Positions 1 through 7,694 of a stretch of DNA of 38,708 bases are shown here, one piece after another. Under the pieces are notes generated by a model, which was not told the origin of the DNA, ran no database searches, and was given only the letters and a program-made list of their open reading frames with translations. The DNA is from Poseidonibacter ostreae. Its GTDB lineage: Bacteria > Campylobacterota > Campylobacteria > Campylobacterales > Arcobacteraceae. Both the position numbers and the translations under genes were made by a program. Position 1 is the stretch's first letter; every line of letters starts with the position of its first letter. Location: the NCBI RefSeq assembly GCF_009208075.1, contig NZ_WFKJ01000030.1:1-38708 (forward strand). The letters are read 5' to 3'.

Positions 1-557
1 ATATAATAAAAAAGCATTGATACTTCTTTACTAGACCATATTATATCATGTGACAATTCATCTCTACTTTTACTTATATTAACATTGTTATTGTACTTAT
101 TAATAATTTTTTGAGTTGCTTGAACTATTGAATCTTTATTTGTATTCAAAATTAGTTCATGAAACAAAGCATCATTATTTGGAACAAAATAGCCTTTTTG
201 TGATTTAATTATAGCAATTAAAAGTGAAACTTGCCAAGAGTGCCACTCAATTTTATCTAATTTTGAAGATGGTTTATTTACATAATCTAAAGCTTTAAAA
301 GATTCAAATACATTTTTTGCAGCCTTTGATAAAGATAAGGAGTCCATTTGCTTAATCTTTTTTGGTAATGCAATATTATTAATATCTAATGATATTTTTT
401 CATTATTAGGTGTATTTTCTTTTTGAACAACACTGTTATTAATACTTTTGTTGTTTTTACTACTATTAGCATTATTATTCATATTAAATAAAATCACTAG
501 AAGAGAAATAGCTATAATTAATATTATAATTATACCTACTATTAAAAGTGTACTCAT
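1..557 (-). CDS. Membrane-anchored protein of unknown function (C-terminus beyond window)
   Basis: I do not recognise this protein. The frame is open from an ATG at 557 to the left edge, about 185 codons, so the C-terminus is missing. Residues about 4-25 form one strongly hydrophobic segment right at the N-terminus (a signal anchor), followed by an Asn/Lys-rich linker of about 30 residues and then a soluble, mostly helical region containing the motif WHSWQVSLLIAIIKSQKGYF. The predicted topology is one membrane anchor with a cytoplasmic or periplasmic domain. The start is supported by AGGA about 8 bases upstream, and its ATG overlaps the stop of the metallophosphoesterase gene as ATGA, which suggests translational coupling in a greA-argC operon. 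The reading frame is clear; the function is unknown. Confidence 0.75.
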   Translation of the reverse strand, partial: MSTLLIVGIIIILIIAISLLVILFNMNNNANSSKNNKSINNSVVQKENTPNNEKISLDINNIALPKKIKQMDSLSLSKAAKNVFESFKALDYVNKPSSKLDKIEWHSWQVSLLIAIIKSQKGYFVPNNDALFHELILNTNKDSIVQATQKIINKYNNNVNISKSRDELSHDIIWSSKEVSMLFYY

Positions 558-1252
558 ATATTTTTTCCTATAAATTCATAATTATTTAGTATCATATATT
601 TGTCATCACAGCAAAGAGATGGAATATTTATATACTCTTTATTTTCAATTTTAAAACTTGACCCTTGATGATAATGACCTTCTATAATTATATCAGTTTT
701 ATAATTATTAATCCTTTTAGTAACTAAGCTTTTAAAGTTTTCAATCTTATGACAAATATTTTTTCCTAAAAGAGATGCTTCAATTTTTCTTGAAATAAAA
801 TTATTAAAATCTATACTATTTAAAAATTTCAATAAAATAGGATTTCTAATTATTGAGCAATATAAGTCATATTGCCAATTTATAAAGTTATCTCCGTGTG
901 AAAGAGCAATTGTTTTATCTTTATATTTTCCAAATAGTGGCTGATTTTCTCTTTTTATAACTTTTATATTTGGAAAAAGTTTTTGTAAATTGTAGTCATG
1001 ATTTCCCTCTAAATAAACTATTTCTATGCTCTTAGATAATTTATTTAGAAGTTCTATTACAGATTTATTTTGTCTTATAAAGTATTTACTTTCCCCTGAT
1101 AAAAAATCAAAGTTATCACCCATCAAAATAAGTTGAGACGTTTCAAGCTCTTTACTTTCTATCTTAAGTAAAAAGCTTGAAAATTGAGTATTTTTTAAAT
1201 TGTAGTGAGAATCAGCTATAAAAATAGCATTCTCTTGAAGATTAAGGAACAT
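554..1252 (-). CDS. Calcineurin-like metallophosphoesterase, candidate UDP-2,3-diacylglucosamine diphosphatase
   Basis: A 232-residue protein with the complete calcineurin-like metal-binding series: D14-x-H16, GDNFD (45-49), GNHD (83-86), SHGD (118-121) and GHYHQG (192-197). This two-metal site is typical of UDP-2,3-diacylglucosamine hydrolases (LpxH/LpxJ type), which split UDP-2,3-diacylglucosamine to lipid X and UMP at the cytoplasmic face of the inner membrane during lipid A synthesis. Campylobacterota usually lack LpxH proper and use LpxJ, so an LpxJ-like role is possible, but I cannot separate it from other phosphoesterases by eye. The first 11 bases overlap the end of argC, and the stop overlaps the next gene by 4 bases. 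Family assignment is firm; the substrate is inferred. Confidence 0.85.
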   Translation of the reverse strand: MFLNLQENAIFIADSHYNLKNTQFSSFLLKIESKELETSQLILMGDNFDFLSGESKYFIRQNKSVIELLNKLSKSIEIVYLEGNHDYNLQKLFPNIKVIKRENQPLFGKYKDKTIALSHGDNFINWQYDLYCSIIRNPILLKFLNSIDFNNFISRKIEASLLGKNICHKIENFKSLVTKRINNYKTDIIIEGHYHQGSSFKIENKEYINIPSLCCDDKYMILNNYEFIGKNI

Positions 1253-2246
1253 AAGCTATTTTTGGTATTCCCTCATTTTCTTCAAAACCACACATAATAT
1301 TTGCATTTACAACAGCTTGTGAAGAAGCCCCTCTTAGTAAATTATCAATTGATGAGTTAATAAAAAGTGCTTTACCATTTCTTGCCACAAAAATATCACA
1401 AAAATTAGTACCAGCAACCATTTTTAAATCAACTGGTGTTTTTCTAACTCTTACAAACTCATTATTTACATAAGTATCTTCTAAAATCTTTTCAACATCA
1501 ATCTCATCTTTTAGTGTTGCATAAACAGATACTAACATTCCTCTTGTTACTGGAAGTAAATGTGGTACAAAGTTTATTTGAAACTCTTTGTTTTTTACTA
1601 ATTTTATTTTTTCTTGAATCTCAGGCATATGTCTGTGTTTAAATGGATTATAAGCATGAGAATTTTCATTTAAATTTACAAAATGTGCAACTTCACTTAA
1701 CTTTTTACCAGCTCCACTAACACCAGATTTTGCATCAATAAAAATTTGACTCCCCTCTTGGATAAAATCAACAAAAGGTAATAAAGCTAATAATGTTGCT
1801 GTTGGATAACATCCTGGGTTTGCAACAAGTTTAGAGTTTTTTATCTCTTCAGAATAATACTCAGGTAAGCCATAAACTGAATCTTTGATATGTGCTTTAT
1901 CTTCGTGAGGACAATAATGCTCTTCATAAGTATCAAGCTCTAATCTATAATCAGCAGATAAATCAACTACTTTTACATCAAGTTCAAGTAACTCTTTTGC
2001 AAAAAACATTGATGTTTTATGTGGAAGTGCTAAAAATGCTAAATCAGCAACTTTAGCTACTTCTTTTGCATTAGCTTTAGAAACATCAATATTTACAACA
2101 TCTTTTAAACAAGGGTGTAAATCTTGTACATTTTCTTCACCTGTAGAGTTTGCAATATACGTAATATTAAATTTTGGATGAGTCAATAATAGTTTTATTA
2201 GTTCTAAACCAGTGTAACCACTAGCTCCAATAATCGCAACATTCAT
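1242..2246 (-). CDS. argC: N-acetyl-gamma-glutamyl-phosphate reductase
   Basis: ArgC catalyses the NADPH-dependent reduction of N-acetylglutamyl 5-phosphate to the semialdehyde, the third step of arginine synthesis. The 334-residue length fits the family. The N-terminus carries the dinucleotide-binding signature GASGYTG (7-13). The catalytic cysteine is C146 in the motif NPGCYPTA, and the histidine-containing HRHMPEI segment follows later. The start ATG overlaps the greA stop by one base (TAATG), so translation is probably coupled to greA; the 3' end overlaps the metallophosphoesterase by 11 bases. The other arginine gene here, argH, lies elsewhere on the same strand as a separate unit, so the pathway is dispersed. 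Confidence 0.97.
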   Translation of the reverse strand: MNVAIIGASGYTGLELIKLLLTHPKFNITYIANSTGEENVQDLHPCLKDVVNIDVSKANAKEVAKVADLAFLALPHKTSMFFAKELLELDVKVVDLSADYRLELDTYEEHYCPHEDKAHIKDSVYGLPEYYSEEIKNSKLVANPGCYPTATLLALLPFVDFIQEGSQIFIDAKSGVSGAGKKLSEVAHFVNLNENSHAYNPFKHRHMPEIQEKIKLVKNKEFQINFVPHLLPVTRGMLVSVYATLKDEIDVEKILEDTYVNNEFVRVRKTPVDLKMVAGTNFCDIFVARNGKALFINSSIDNLLRGASSQAVVNANIMCGFEENEGIPKIAYVP

Positions 2247-2731
2247 TATATTTTTAACTCCTCATATCCAATAGTTAAGATTTCAAAAGTTTTAACTCCA
2301 CCAGGAAGTGTTGCTTTAATTTCATCACCCTCTTCTTTTCCTAAAAGTTGCTTAGCAAGTGGAGAATTAAAAGAGATTAATCCTTTATCTGCATTAGATT
2401 CAACTCCTCCAACAATTGAATATTTAAACTCTTCATCACTGTTTACATCAACTATTTCAATAGTTGATCCAAAGCTTACTCTTGTGTGTGGAAGTGTTGT
2501 TGGATCTATAATTACAGCTTTTGAGATAATTGCTCCAAGTTCTGCTATTTGTACATCAATTAGTTTTAATTTATCTTTTGCTGCATGATATTCTGCATTT
2601 TCTTTTAAGTCTCCTAATTGTCTAGCTTCATCAAGTTCAATTACCGTTTCTGGTCTCTCTTTTGATTTTAAGAAATCCAATTCACCTGTAATTTTTTCGT
2701 ATCCGACATTTGTCATGGGCTCTTTATCCAT
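2246..2731 (-). CDS. greA: Transcription elongation factor GreA
   Basis: GreA rescues backtracked RNA polymerase by stimulating cleavage of the nascent transcript. The N-terminal coiled coil contains the functional loop motif LGDLKENAEYHAAKDK, including the acidic residues that reach the polymerase active site, and the C-terminal FKBP-like domain ends in the typical PGGVKTFEILTI stretch. I chose the ATG at 2731 (protein MDKEPMTN..., 161 residues) because GGAG at 2738-2741 lies six bases upstream. A longer in-frame TTG start at 2743 would overlap that ribosome-binding site. It is the first gene of a minus-strand run continuing into argC with a one-base overlap. Confidence 0.95.
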   Translation of the reverse strand: MDKEPMTNVGYEKITGELDFLKSKERPETVIELDEARQLGDLKENAEYHAAKDKLKLIDVQIAELGAIISKAVIIDPTTLPHTRVSFGSTIEIVDVNSDEEFKYSIVGGVESNADKGLISFNSPLAKQLLGKEEGDEIKATLPGGVKTFEILTIGYEELKI

Positions 2732-2757
2732 CAACATCTCCAATCATTAATTTATGA

Positions 2758-2763
2758 TATAAT
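2758..2763 (+). promoter_or_regulatory. Candidate -10 box for tcdA
   Basis: A perfect TATAAT lies 28 bases before the tcdA start codon, in the 60-base gap between the divergent greA and tcdA genes. No convincing -35 element is visible. Confidence 0.5.
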
Positions 2764-2791
2764 AGCGAAAATTTTTAAAAGAGTAGTTTAG

Positions 2792-3442
2792 ATGAAATAT
2801 GATAGAACAAAAAAGCTTTTTGGCGATGAAACATTTAATCAATTCCAAGACACAAAACTAATATTATTAGGTGTTGGTGGAGTTGGAAGTTTTGCTTTAG
2901 ATGCACTTTATAACACTGGAATTACAAATATTACAATTGTAGATTTTGACACTTATGAAGATTCGAATATGAATAGACAATTAGGAAGTGTAGGAAATAT
3001 TGGACGTATTAAAGTTGAGGCTTTAAAAGAAAAATATCCAGATGTAATTGCAATTAATGAAAAAATTACACCTCAATGGATTGATGAATTTGATTTTTCA
3101 TCTTATGATTATATCTTAGATGCAATTGATGATATCAAACCAAAAGTTCATTTAATTCAAAGACATTATAAAAAAGTTATCACAACAAGTGGAAGTGCAA
3201 AAAGGATTGATCCTAGTAAGATTGAGTACAAATCAATTTGGGATACTTTTAATGATCCTTTTATTAGAAAAATAAGAACTGAATTAAAACAAAAAGGATT
3301 TAAGAAAAAATTTAAAGTAATTTTTTCATCTGAAAACCCAAATTGTATAGAAAAAGGAAGCTTTGAAGCAGTTACGGGTTCATTTGGTTTAATGATGGCA
3401 TCTGTTACTGTACAAAAAATACTTGCTAAAATGAAAAAATAA
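2792..3442 (+). CDS. tcdA: ThiF/MoeB-family E1-like enzyme, tRNA threonylcarbamoyladenosine dehydratase type
   Basis: The 216-residue protein has the E1-like adenylation fold: nucleotide-binding GVGGVGS near residues 27-33, a following acidic strand end (VDFDTYEDSN) and the N-x-NRQ arginine-finger motif. The order LFG...GVGGVGS...NRQ...DAIDDIKPKV...TSGSAKRIDPSKI matches the TcdA (CsdL) group, which uses ATP to cyclise t6A at position 37 of tRNAs to ct6A. The last part (GSFEAVTGSFGLMMAS) is also typical. At 216 residues it is shorter than the E. coli protein and lacks CxxC zinc motifs, as expected for this group. It stands alone, divergent from greA. A MoeB/ThiF role is less likely because no sulfur-carrier gene is adjacent. 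Confidence 0.85.
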   Translation: MKYDRTKKLFGDETFNQFQDTKLILLGVGGVGSFALDALYNTGITNITIVDFDTYEDSNMNRQLGSVGNIGRIKVEALKEKYPDVIAINEKITPQWIDEFDFSSYDYILDAIDDIKPKVHLIQRHYKKVITTSGSAKRIDPSKIEYKSIWDTFNDPFIRKIRTELKQKGFKKKFKVIFSSENPNCIEKGSFEAVTGSFGLMMASVTVQKILAKMKK

Positions 3443-3470
3443 CTTAAAGTTACTTAAAGAATAAAAGATA

Positions 3471-3476
3471 TATAAT
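3471..3476 (+). promoter_or_regulatory. Candidate -10 box for cheV
   Basis: TATAAT is found 28 bases upstream of the cheV ATG. A strong ribosome-binding site (AAAAAAGGA) lies between. Two ACTTAAAG direct repeats sit just upstream of the box. Confidence 0.45.
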
Positions 3477-3504
3477 AAATAACTTAAGAGAAAAAAGGAT
3501 TAAT

Positions 3505-4410
3505 ATGAGCGGAATTAGTGGTAGTGTTGAGCAAATGACACAAGCTCACTTGAGAAATGTTCAACAATTAGCAGTATTTTACACTGGTCACGATAATATT
3601 TACGCTATTAATATAGCAAAAGTAAAAGCTTTTATAATTACTGAAGAAGTAGCTATAAATGATACTCCTACTGACTCTGATATTATTGCAGGAATTGCAA
3701 CTATTAGAGGTGAACCAGTTACACTAATCAATTTAGATGCATGGTTAGGACGAAAGCCATTAGCTGTAAAAGAATATAAATTAGTTATATTTTGCGAATT
3801 CAATCATAAAAAAATTGGGTTTTTAGTAAAAGATATGCTAGATATTGTTGAAAAAACAACTGATGACTTAAGACATACGGAAGAAACAAACTCTAAAATT
3901 ACATATACTACATATGTAAAGGTTCACGAAAAAGACGAACTATGTACAGTATTTAATGCTGAGCAATTATTAAGAGATATTGGTTGGACTGATGATGGGG
4001 AAGATGATATACAAAAGTATGTAGATGATAAATTACACTCTGATAAAGTAATTCTTGCAGCTGAAGATTCAGGAGTTGCTAGAGAAGTATTAAACAGTTT
4101 CTTCAAAAAAACTGGTGCAAGATTTGAAATTTATACAAATGGTACACTACTTTTAAAAAGAATAGAAGAACTTAATCCAGAATCAATTGGTATGGTAATT
4201 ACAGATATTGAAATGCCAGGAACTGATGGATATCAAGTTGCTTCATTTATAAAAGCGAACTCTAAATATGAACATATTCCAGTTATTGTAAACTCTTCAA
4301 TGACAACAGAAGCAGTAAGAGGGAAAATGGATCAAATTGGAGTTGATGGATTTGTAGGTAAAACTGATATTCCTACACTATTTGAATTAACTAGAAAGTT
4401 TTTATCTTAA
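3505..4410 (+). CDS. cheV: Chemotaxis coupling protein CheV (CheW domain plus receiver)
   Basis: A 301-residue two-domain protein. Residues about 15-165 form a CheW-like coupling domain that links chemoreceptors to the kinase CheA. Residues about 180-301 form a receiver domain with the acidic pair E187/D188, the phospho-acceptor D234 in ITDIEMPGTDG, a conserved Ser-Ser in VIVNSS and the lysine of FVGKTD. This is the standard CheV layout; phosphorylation by CheA is thought to tune adaptation. It is a single-gene unit with its own -10 box upstream and a strong hairpin terminator downstream; the CetA/CetB-like receptor pair at 9259-11066 is a likely partner class. Confidence 0.95.
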   Translation: MSGISGSVEQMTQAHLRNVQQLAVFYTGHDNIYAINIAKVKAFIITEEVAINDTPTDSDIIAGIATIRGEPVTLINLDAWLGRKPLAVKEYKLVIFCEFNHKKIGFLVKDMLDIVEKTTDDLRHTEETNSKITYTTYVKVHEKDELCTVFNAEQLLRDIGWTDDGEDDIQKYVDDKLHSDKVILAAEDSGVAREVLNSFFKKTGARFEIYTNGTLLLKRIEELNPESIGMVITDIEMPGTDGYQVASFIKANSKYEHIPVIVNSSMTTEAVRGKMDQIGVDGFVGKTDIPTLFELTRKFLS

Positions 4411-4423
4411 TACTTAAATATCT

Positions 4424-4457
4424 TAAACTAGAAGAAAATCTTCTAGTTTATTTTTTT
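4424..4457. terminator. Rho-independent terminator between convergent cheV and argH
   Basis: A 12-bp perfect inverted repeat (4424-4435 with 4439-4450, core CTAGAAGA/TCTTCTAG) with a three-base AAA loop is followed on the plus strand by seven T. It terminates cheV and may also act for argH on the other strand, although the T-run there is weaker. Confidence 0.85.
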
Positions 4458-4462
4458 CTAAT

Positions 4463-5854
4463 CTATTTTTCTTCTAACCACTGTTTAAAATTTTCTATTT
4501 GTTTTTGTGTTTGAATTGTTGATGTTCCACCAAGAGAAGTTCTTGCATTCATTGAGTTTCTTAAATCTAAATACATTACAATCTCTTCATCAATATCTTT
4601 AATTTCATCATTAGATTCTCTAATTTCTTCAACAGTTAATTCGCTAATATCTTTATTTAAACTATTAGCCTTTTCAACTACATCTTTTGTAATATAATAT
4701 GCTGTTCTAAAAGGCATATTTTGTTTTTGAACTAAAAAGTCTGCTAAATCAGTTGCACTTAAGTGCCCTATTTTACAAGCATTTTCCATTTTATCTACAT
4801 TTACAATCATTGTTTTAATAACTTCATTTAAAATCTTTAATGAAATTTCAATAGTTTTAACAGAATCAAAAACACCTTCTTTATCTTCTTGAGTATCTTT
4901 ATTATAAGCTAATGGTAAACCTTTCATAACTGTTAAAAGTGAAATTAAGTTTCCATAAACTCTTCCTGTTTTACCACGTAAAAGTTCAGGAACATCAGGG
5001 TTTTTCTTTTGCGGCATAATTGAAGAAGTAGTAGCGTATTCATCACTCATTCTTATAAATTGGAATTCATAAGATGACCATGTTACAAGTTCTTCTGAGA
5101 TTCTTGATATATGCATCATTGAAGTTGCTATATTAAATAAAATCTCTAAAGCAAAATCTCTATCAGAAACTGTATCCATAGCATGAGCAGTAGGAGCTGT
5201 AAACCCTAACTTATCAGAAGTACTTTGACGATCTATATTATGTGGAGTTCCAGCAAGTGCAGCTGAACCTAAAGGTGAATAGTTATTTCTTTCATAAGAG
5301 CTTTCAAATCTTTGTAAATCTCTTTTAAACATATTTGCATAAGCTAATAAATGATATCCAAAGTTAAGTGGTTGAGCATGTTGTAAATGAGTCATACCTG
5401 GAATTAAAGTTTCAGTATGTTTTGATGCAACATTTACAAAAGTATCCACTAATTGTTTTAATAAATCTTTAATACTTAGAGATTTTTCTTGTACATATAA
5501 TCTAAAATCTGTTGCAACTTGGTCATTTCTACTTCTTGCTGTATGAAGTCTTTTTCCTGGTTCACCTATGATTTCTGTAAGTCTATTTTCTACTGCCATA
5601 TGAATATCTTCATATGCAAGTGAAAATTCAAATTTCCCTGATTCGATTTCATCTTTTACTTGTAATAATCCATCTTCTATTAATTTTTGTTCATCAAATG
5701 TAAGAACACCTTGTTCGCATAACATTTGAGAATGAGCAATTGAACCTTTAATATCTTGAGAGTAAAGTTCTTTATCGAACATAATTGAAGCATTAAATTC
5801 ATCTAGAATTTGTGCATTTGTATTTTTTAATATTTGATTATTTTGATTTGACAT
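4463..5854 (-). CDS. argH: Argininosuccinate lyase
   Basis: ArgH cleaves argininosuccinate to arginine and fumarate, the last step of arginine synthesis, as a cytoplasmic homotetramer. The 463-residue length is normal. Family motifs visible are HTARSRNDQ (104-112), THLQHAQP (155-162) and the fumarase/aspartase-superfamily signature [11 protein letters not shown] (277-287), which carries the catalytic serine loop. The usual N-terminal LWGGRF motif is absent: the first 20 residues are Asn/Gln-rich and run straight into [15 protein letters not shown] 14-bp-arm dyad containing a TATAAT sits just upstream (5865-5901). The gene follows the histidine-rich membrane protein gene on the same strand but probably has its own promoter. 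Confidence 0.96.
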   Translation of the reverse strand: MSNQNNQILKNTNAQILDEFNASIMFDKELYSQDIKGSIAHSQMLCEQGVLTFDEQKLIEDGLLQVKDEIESGKFEFSLAYEDIHMAVENRLTEIIGEPGKRLHTARSRNDQVATDFRLYVQEKSLSIKDLLKQLVDTFVNVASKHTETLIPGMTHLQHAQPLNFGYHLLAYANMFKRDLQRFESSYERNNYSPLGSAALAGTPHNIDRQSTSDKLGFTAPTAHAMDTVSDRDFALEILFNIATSMMHISRISEELVTWSSYEFQFIRMSDEYATTSSIMPQKKNPDVPELLRGKTGRVYGNLISLLTVMKGLPLAYNKDTQEDKEGVFDSVKTIEISLKILNEVIKTMIVNVDKMENACKIGHLSATDLADFLVQKQNMPFRTAYYITKDVVEKANSLNKDISELTVEEIRESNDEIKDIDEEIVMYLDLRNSMNARTSLGGTSTIQTQKQIENFKQWLEEK

Positions 5855-5864
5855 CTGTTTTCCT

Positions 5865-5901
5865 ATGTTGTAATACGCTTAAATTTCGCGTATTATAACA
5901 T
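5865..5901 (-). promoter_or_regulatory. Long dyad with embedded -10 box upstream of argH
   Basis: Arms 5865-5878 and 5888-5901 (14 bases each) are inverted repeats with one mismatch around a nine-base centre. On the minus strand the upstream arm contains TATAAT, placing a likely transcription start inside the dyad. No T-run follows, so it is not a classical terminator for the preceding gene. It does not match the ArgR box that I know. An operator for argH or an RNA hairpin in its leader is inferred. Confidence 0.55.
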
Positions 5902-5909
5902 AAGTGATA

Positions 5910-7178
5910 TTATTTAAAAGCAGACATATCCATAGGGTCTTTTTTTGCTATCTTTGAATATTTTTTTACTCCAATTAGGCAGTTTGTAAAAAACATTAGA
6001 TTTGAAATAATAAAAAGTATTGAAGCTAAATAAATTAAAGAATTAATAAAATAGCTTAAAACAAAAAATAGTATAGAAGCTGAATGAAAAAAGAAATGAT
6101 ATTTTATATTTTTTTCTTCAATAAACTCTCTTATTGTTGGAATTGAGAAATGTCCTTTTGAACTTAAATGAAACCATGACAAAAATGGAATAATTTTATA
6201 AACCATGCCTTGTAATAGAGAATATAAAAAACCAAATGCAAATACAACTGCCAATATAAAACTTGATTCAAAAATATCAAATAACCATAAAACCATAGAT
6301 AAAATAAACATAATAAGTGAGAGTTTCCAATACCATAAAGTAATATCAAAGACTGGTCTCTTTCTATTATTTAATGACTTTAATCCAAAGTACGAGTAAG
6401 TTATAAATATAAACACAAATAATACTTTTAAAATAAAGAAATTTATTTTAAAAAAGAAAAAGAAAAAGCTTAAGAATAAAAGAAAAAAGATAAATAATGG
6501 CATTTTATTTTGTACAACTTTAGCGAAGTCTTGGGCTACATAAAACATAGGAATAACTTGAAAAGATACTCCAATTATAAGTAAAGCAGCAAAACCAAAA
6601 GATGCAAATAAAATATGAGAATTTAAAAATACAGTATAATTTTCACCCATATTACCACTCATATGCGAAATACCTAAAAACAGTCCAAGAAAAAATGTAA
6701 GTAATCCTGAAACAGAAAATAGTCTCATAGCTTTTACAGTTGATGTTAAAAATTCAACTTTAAAAAGTAGTTTTATTGTAATTGAAAAAAAGAATAAAAA
6801 AGCAATTGATAAAAAAAGTACTCCAAGATGTAAAAGCATCTTTATTTCAAAAAAGAAAGAAGAGCACAAACCTAAAGTTCCAAGTACTAAGCTTGTATGC
6901 ACTACATTTCCAAATAAAAGTGGTCTTTTTATCACTGAACCTGCAAGAACTGGCATCATTTGTTGCATTGCTCCAAATATTATCATTGATAAAATACCTA
7001 GAGTAAATAAATGAACAGCAGCAATTGCAGCATATGAATATTGATTTGAAACTTCAACAAATGGAGTAAAAAGAAAAAGAAGTCCTAAAAGCACTCCAAA
7101 AATAGGAGCACTTAAAAAGAATTTTATAGGAACATTAATAGGTGGAGCTTGCTCTAAACTTAGGCCTTGATTGAACAT
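5910..7178 (-). CDS. Polytopic membrane protein with repeated histidine/QxxP motifs, NnrS- or heme-copper-like
   Basis: A 422-residue integral membrane protein with about 12 hydrophobic segments. Three related blocks recur: H56...GAMQQMMP (69-76), H188...GVSFQVIP (203-210) and LLQGMVYKIIP (321-331) followed by H337. Further histidines near membrane segments are H94, H117 and H172. Such patterns occur in heme-binding NnrS/NorB-like membrane proteins, but I cannot name the family with certainty. Its start lies six bases after the stop of the hemerythrin gene, and both follow an FNR-type box, so a role with the hemerythrin in handling nitric oxide, oxygen or their damage is inferred. The C-terminal part is very Phe-rich. 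Confidence 0.8.
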   Translation of the reverse strand: MFNQGLSLEQAPPINVPIKFFLSAPIFGVLLGLLFLFTPFVEVSNQYSYAAIAAVHLFTLGILSMIIFGAMQQMMPVLAGSVIKRPLLFGNVVHTSLVLGTLGLCSSFFFEIKMLLHLGVLFLSIAFLFFFSITIKLLFKVEFLTSTVKAMRLFSVSGLLTFFLGLFLGISHMSGNMGENYTVFLNSHILFASFGFAALLIIGVSFQVIPMFYVAQDFAKVVQNKMPLFIFFLLFLSFFFFFFKINFFILKVLFVFIFITYSYFGLKSLNNRKRPVFDITLWYWKLSLIMFILSMVLWLFDIFESSFILAVVFAFGFLYSLLQGMVYKIIPFLSWFHLSSKGHFSIPTIREFIEEKNIKYHFFFHSASILFFVLSYFINSLIYLASILFIISNLMFFTNCLIGVKKYSKIAKKDPMDMSAFK

Positions 7179-7184
7179 ATATAT

Positions 7185-7619
7185 CTATATTGCTTTCATG
7201 TTATCTACAACATCACCTACAATATCACCTAAGTGACTGTCTGCCATAGCGTATAACATTTGTTCTTCTTTCATATTATGTTGTTGCATTAACATCATTA
7301 AACTTTCACTTACACCAAAGAAATGATTCTTATTTGTAGCATTTACATCCGCTTTTAAATCTTCTAAAAGACCTCTCATTTGGTCATGTTCCATTCTCAT
7401 CATAGCAGTTGGGCCTTGAGTCATTCCTGTTTTGTTTTCAAAAGCTGAGAACATAACTTTCTCTTCCATATCAAAATGATGTAGTAAATCTTCAGAAAAT
7501 TTAATTAGTTTAGAGTTTGCATCTAGCCAATCTTCAGATGCTACAGCATTTTCCATGCTTGCAAACTCTTCGTCACATGCTCTATGATCTTGTGTTAAAA
7601 ATGATGATATTGTTTCCAT
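7185..7619 (-). CDS. Hemerythrin-domain (HHE) protein
   Basis: A 144-residue four-helix-bundle protein with a complete di-iron ligand set: H12, H48 and E52 (HHFDMEE), H78 (EHD), H114 and E118 (HNMKEE). The protein is a single soluble cytoplasmic HHE domain with no signal peptide or partner domain. Such proteins bind O2 or NO, or act in repair of Fe-S centres (YtfE/DnrN relatives, which are larger and have an extra N-terminal domain absent here). It is the first gene of a two-gene unit with the histidine-rich membrane protein, preceded by a perfect FNR-type box centred 34.5 bases from the end of its -10 box. The domain call is firm; the physiological ligand is inferred. Confidence 0.92.
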   Translation of the reverse strand: METISSFLTQDHRACDEEFASMENAVASEDWLDANSKLIKFSEDLLHHFDMEEKVMFSAFENKTGMTQGPTAMMRMEHDQMRGLLEDLKADVNATNKNHFFGVSESLMMLMQQHNMKEEQMLYAMADSHLGDIVGDVVDNMKAI

Positions 7620-7646
7620 TATAATGCCTTATTTTTGATTTTTTAC

Positions 7647-7688
7647 ATTATATTAAAAACAGTAAGTATATAAATTGATAACAATCAA
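7647..7688 (-). promoter_or_regulatory. FNR/CRP-family box and -10 element for the hemerythrin operon
   Basis: Positions 7675-7688 form a perfect TTGAT-N4-ATCAA dyad, the FNR/DNR-type consensus. On the minus strand 22 bases separate it from a perfect TATAAT (7652-7647). With a start site about seven bases past the -10 box, the dyad centre falls near -41.5, the classical class II activator position. The regulator is not encoded in the window. Confidence 0.8.
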
Positions 7689-7694
7689 TATAAA

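Noticed and set aside
2732-2743. TTG start adding four residues to GreA
   Set aside because: It overlaps the GGAG ribosome-binding site that serves the ATG at 2731 with ideal spacing.
3441-3460. ACTTAAAG direct repeats upstream of cheV as an activator site
   Set aside because: Two short AT-rich copies in AT-rich DNA are expected by chance and no family consensus fits.
7185-7619. YtfE/DnrN-type Fe-S repair protein
   Set aside because: The protein is one short HHE domain and lacks the extra N-terminal domain of YtfE, so only the general hemerythrin call is kept.
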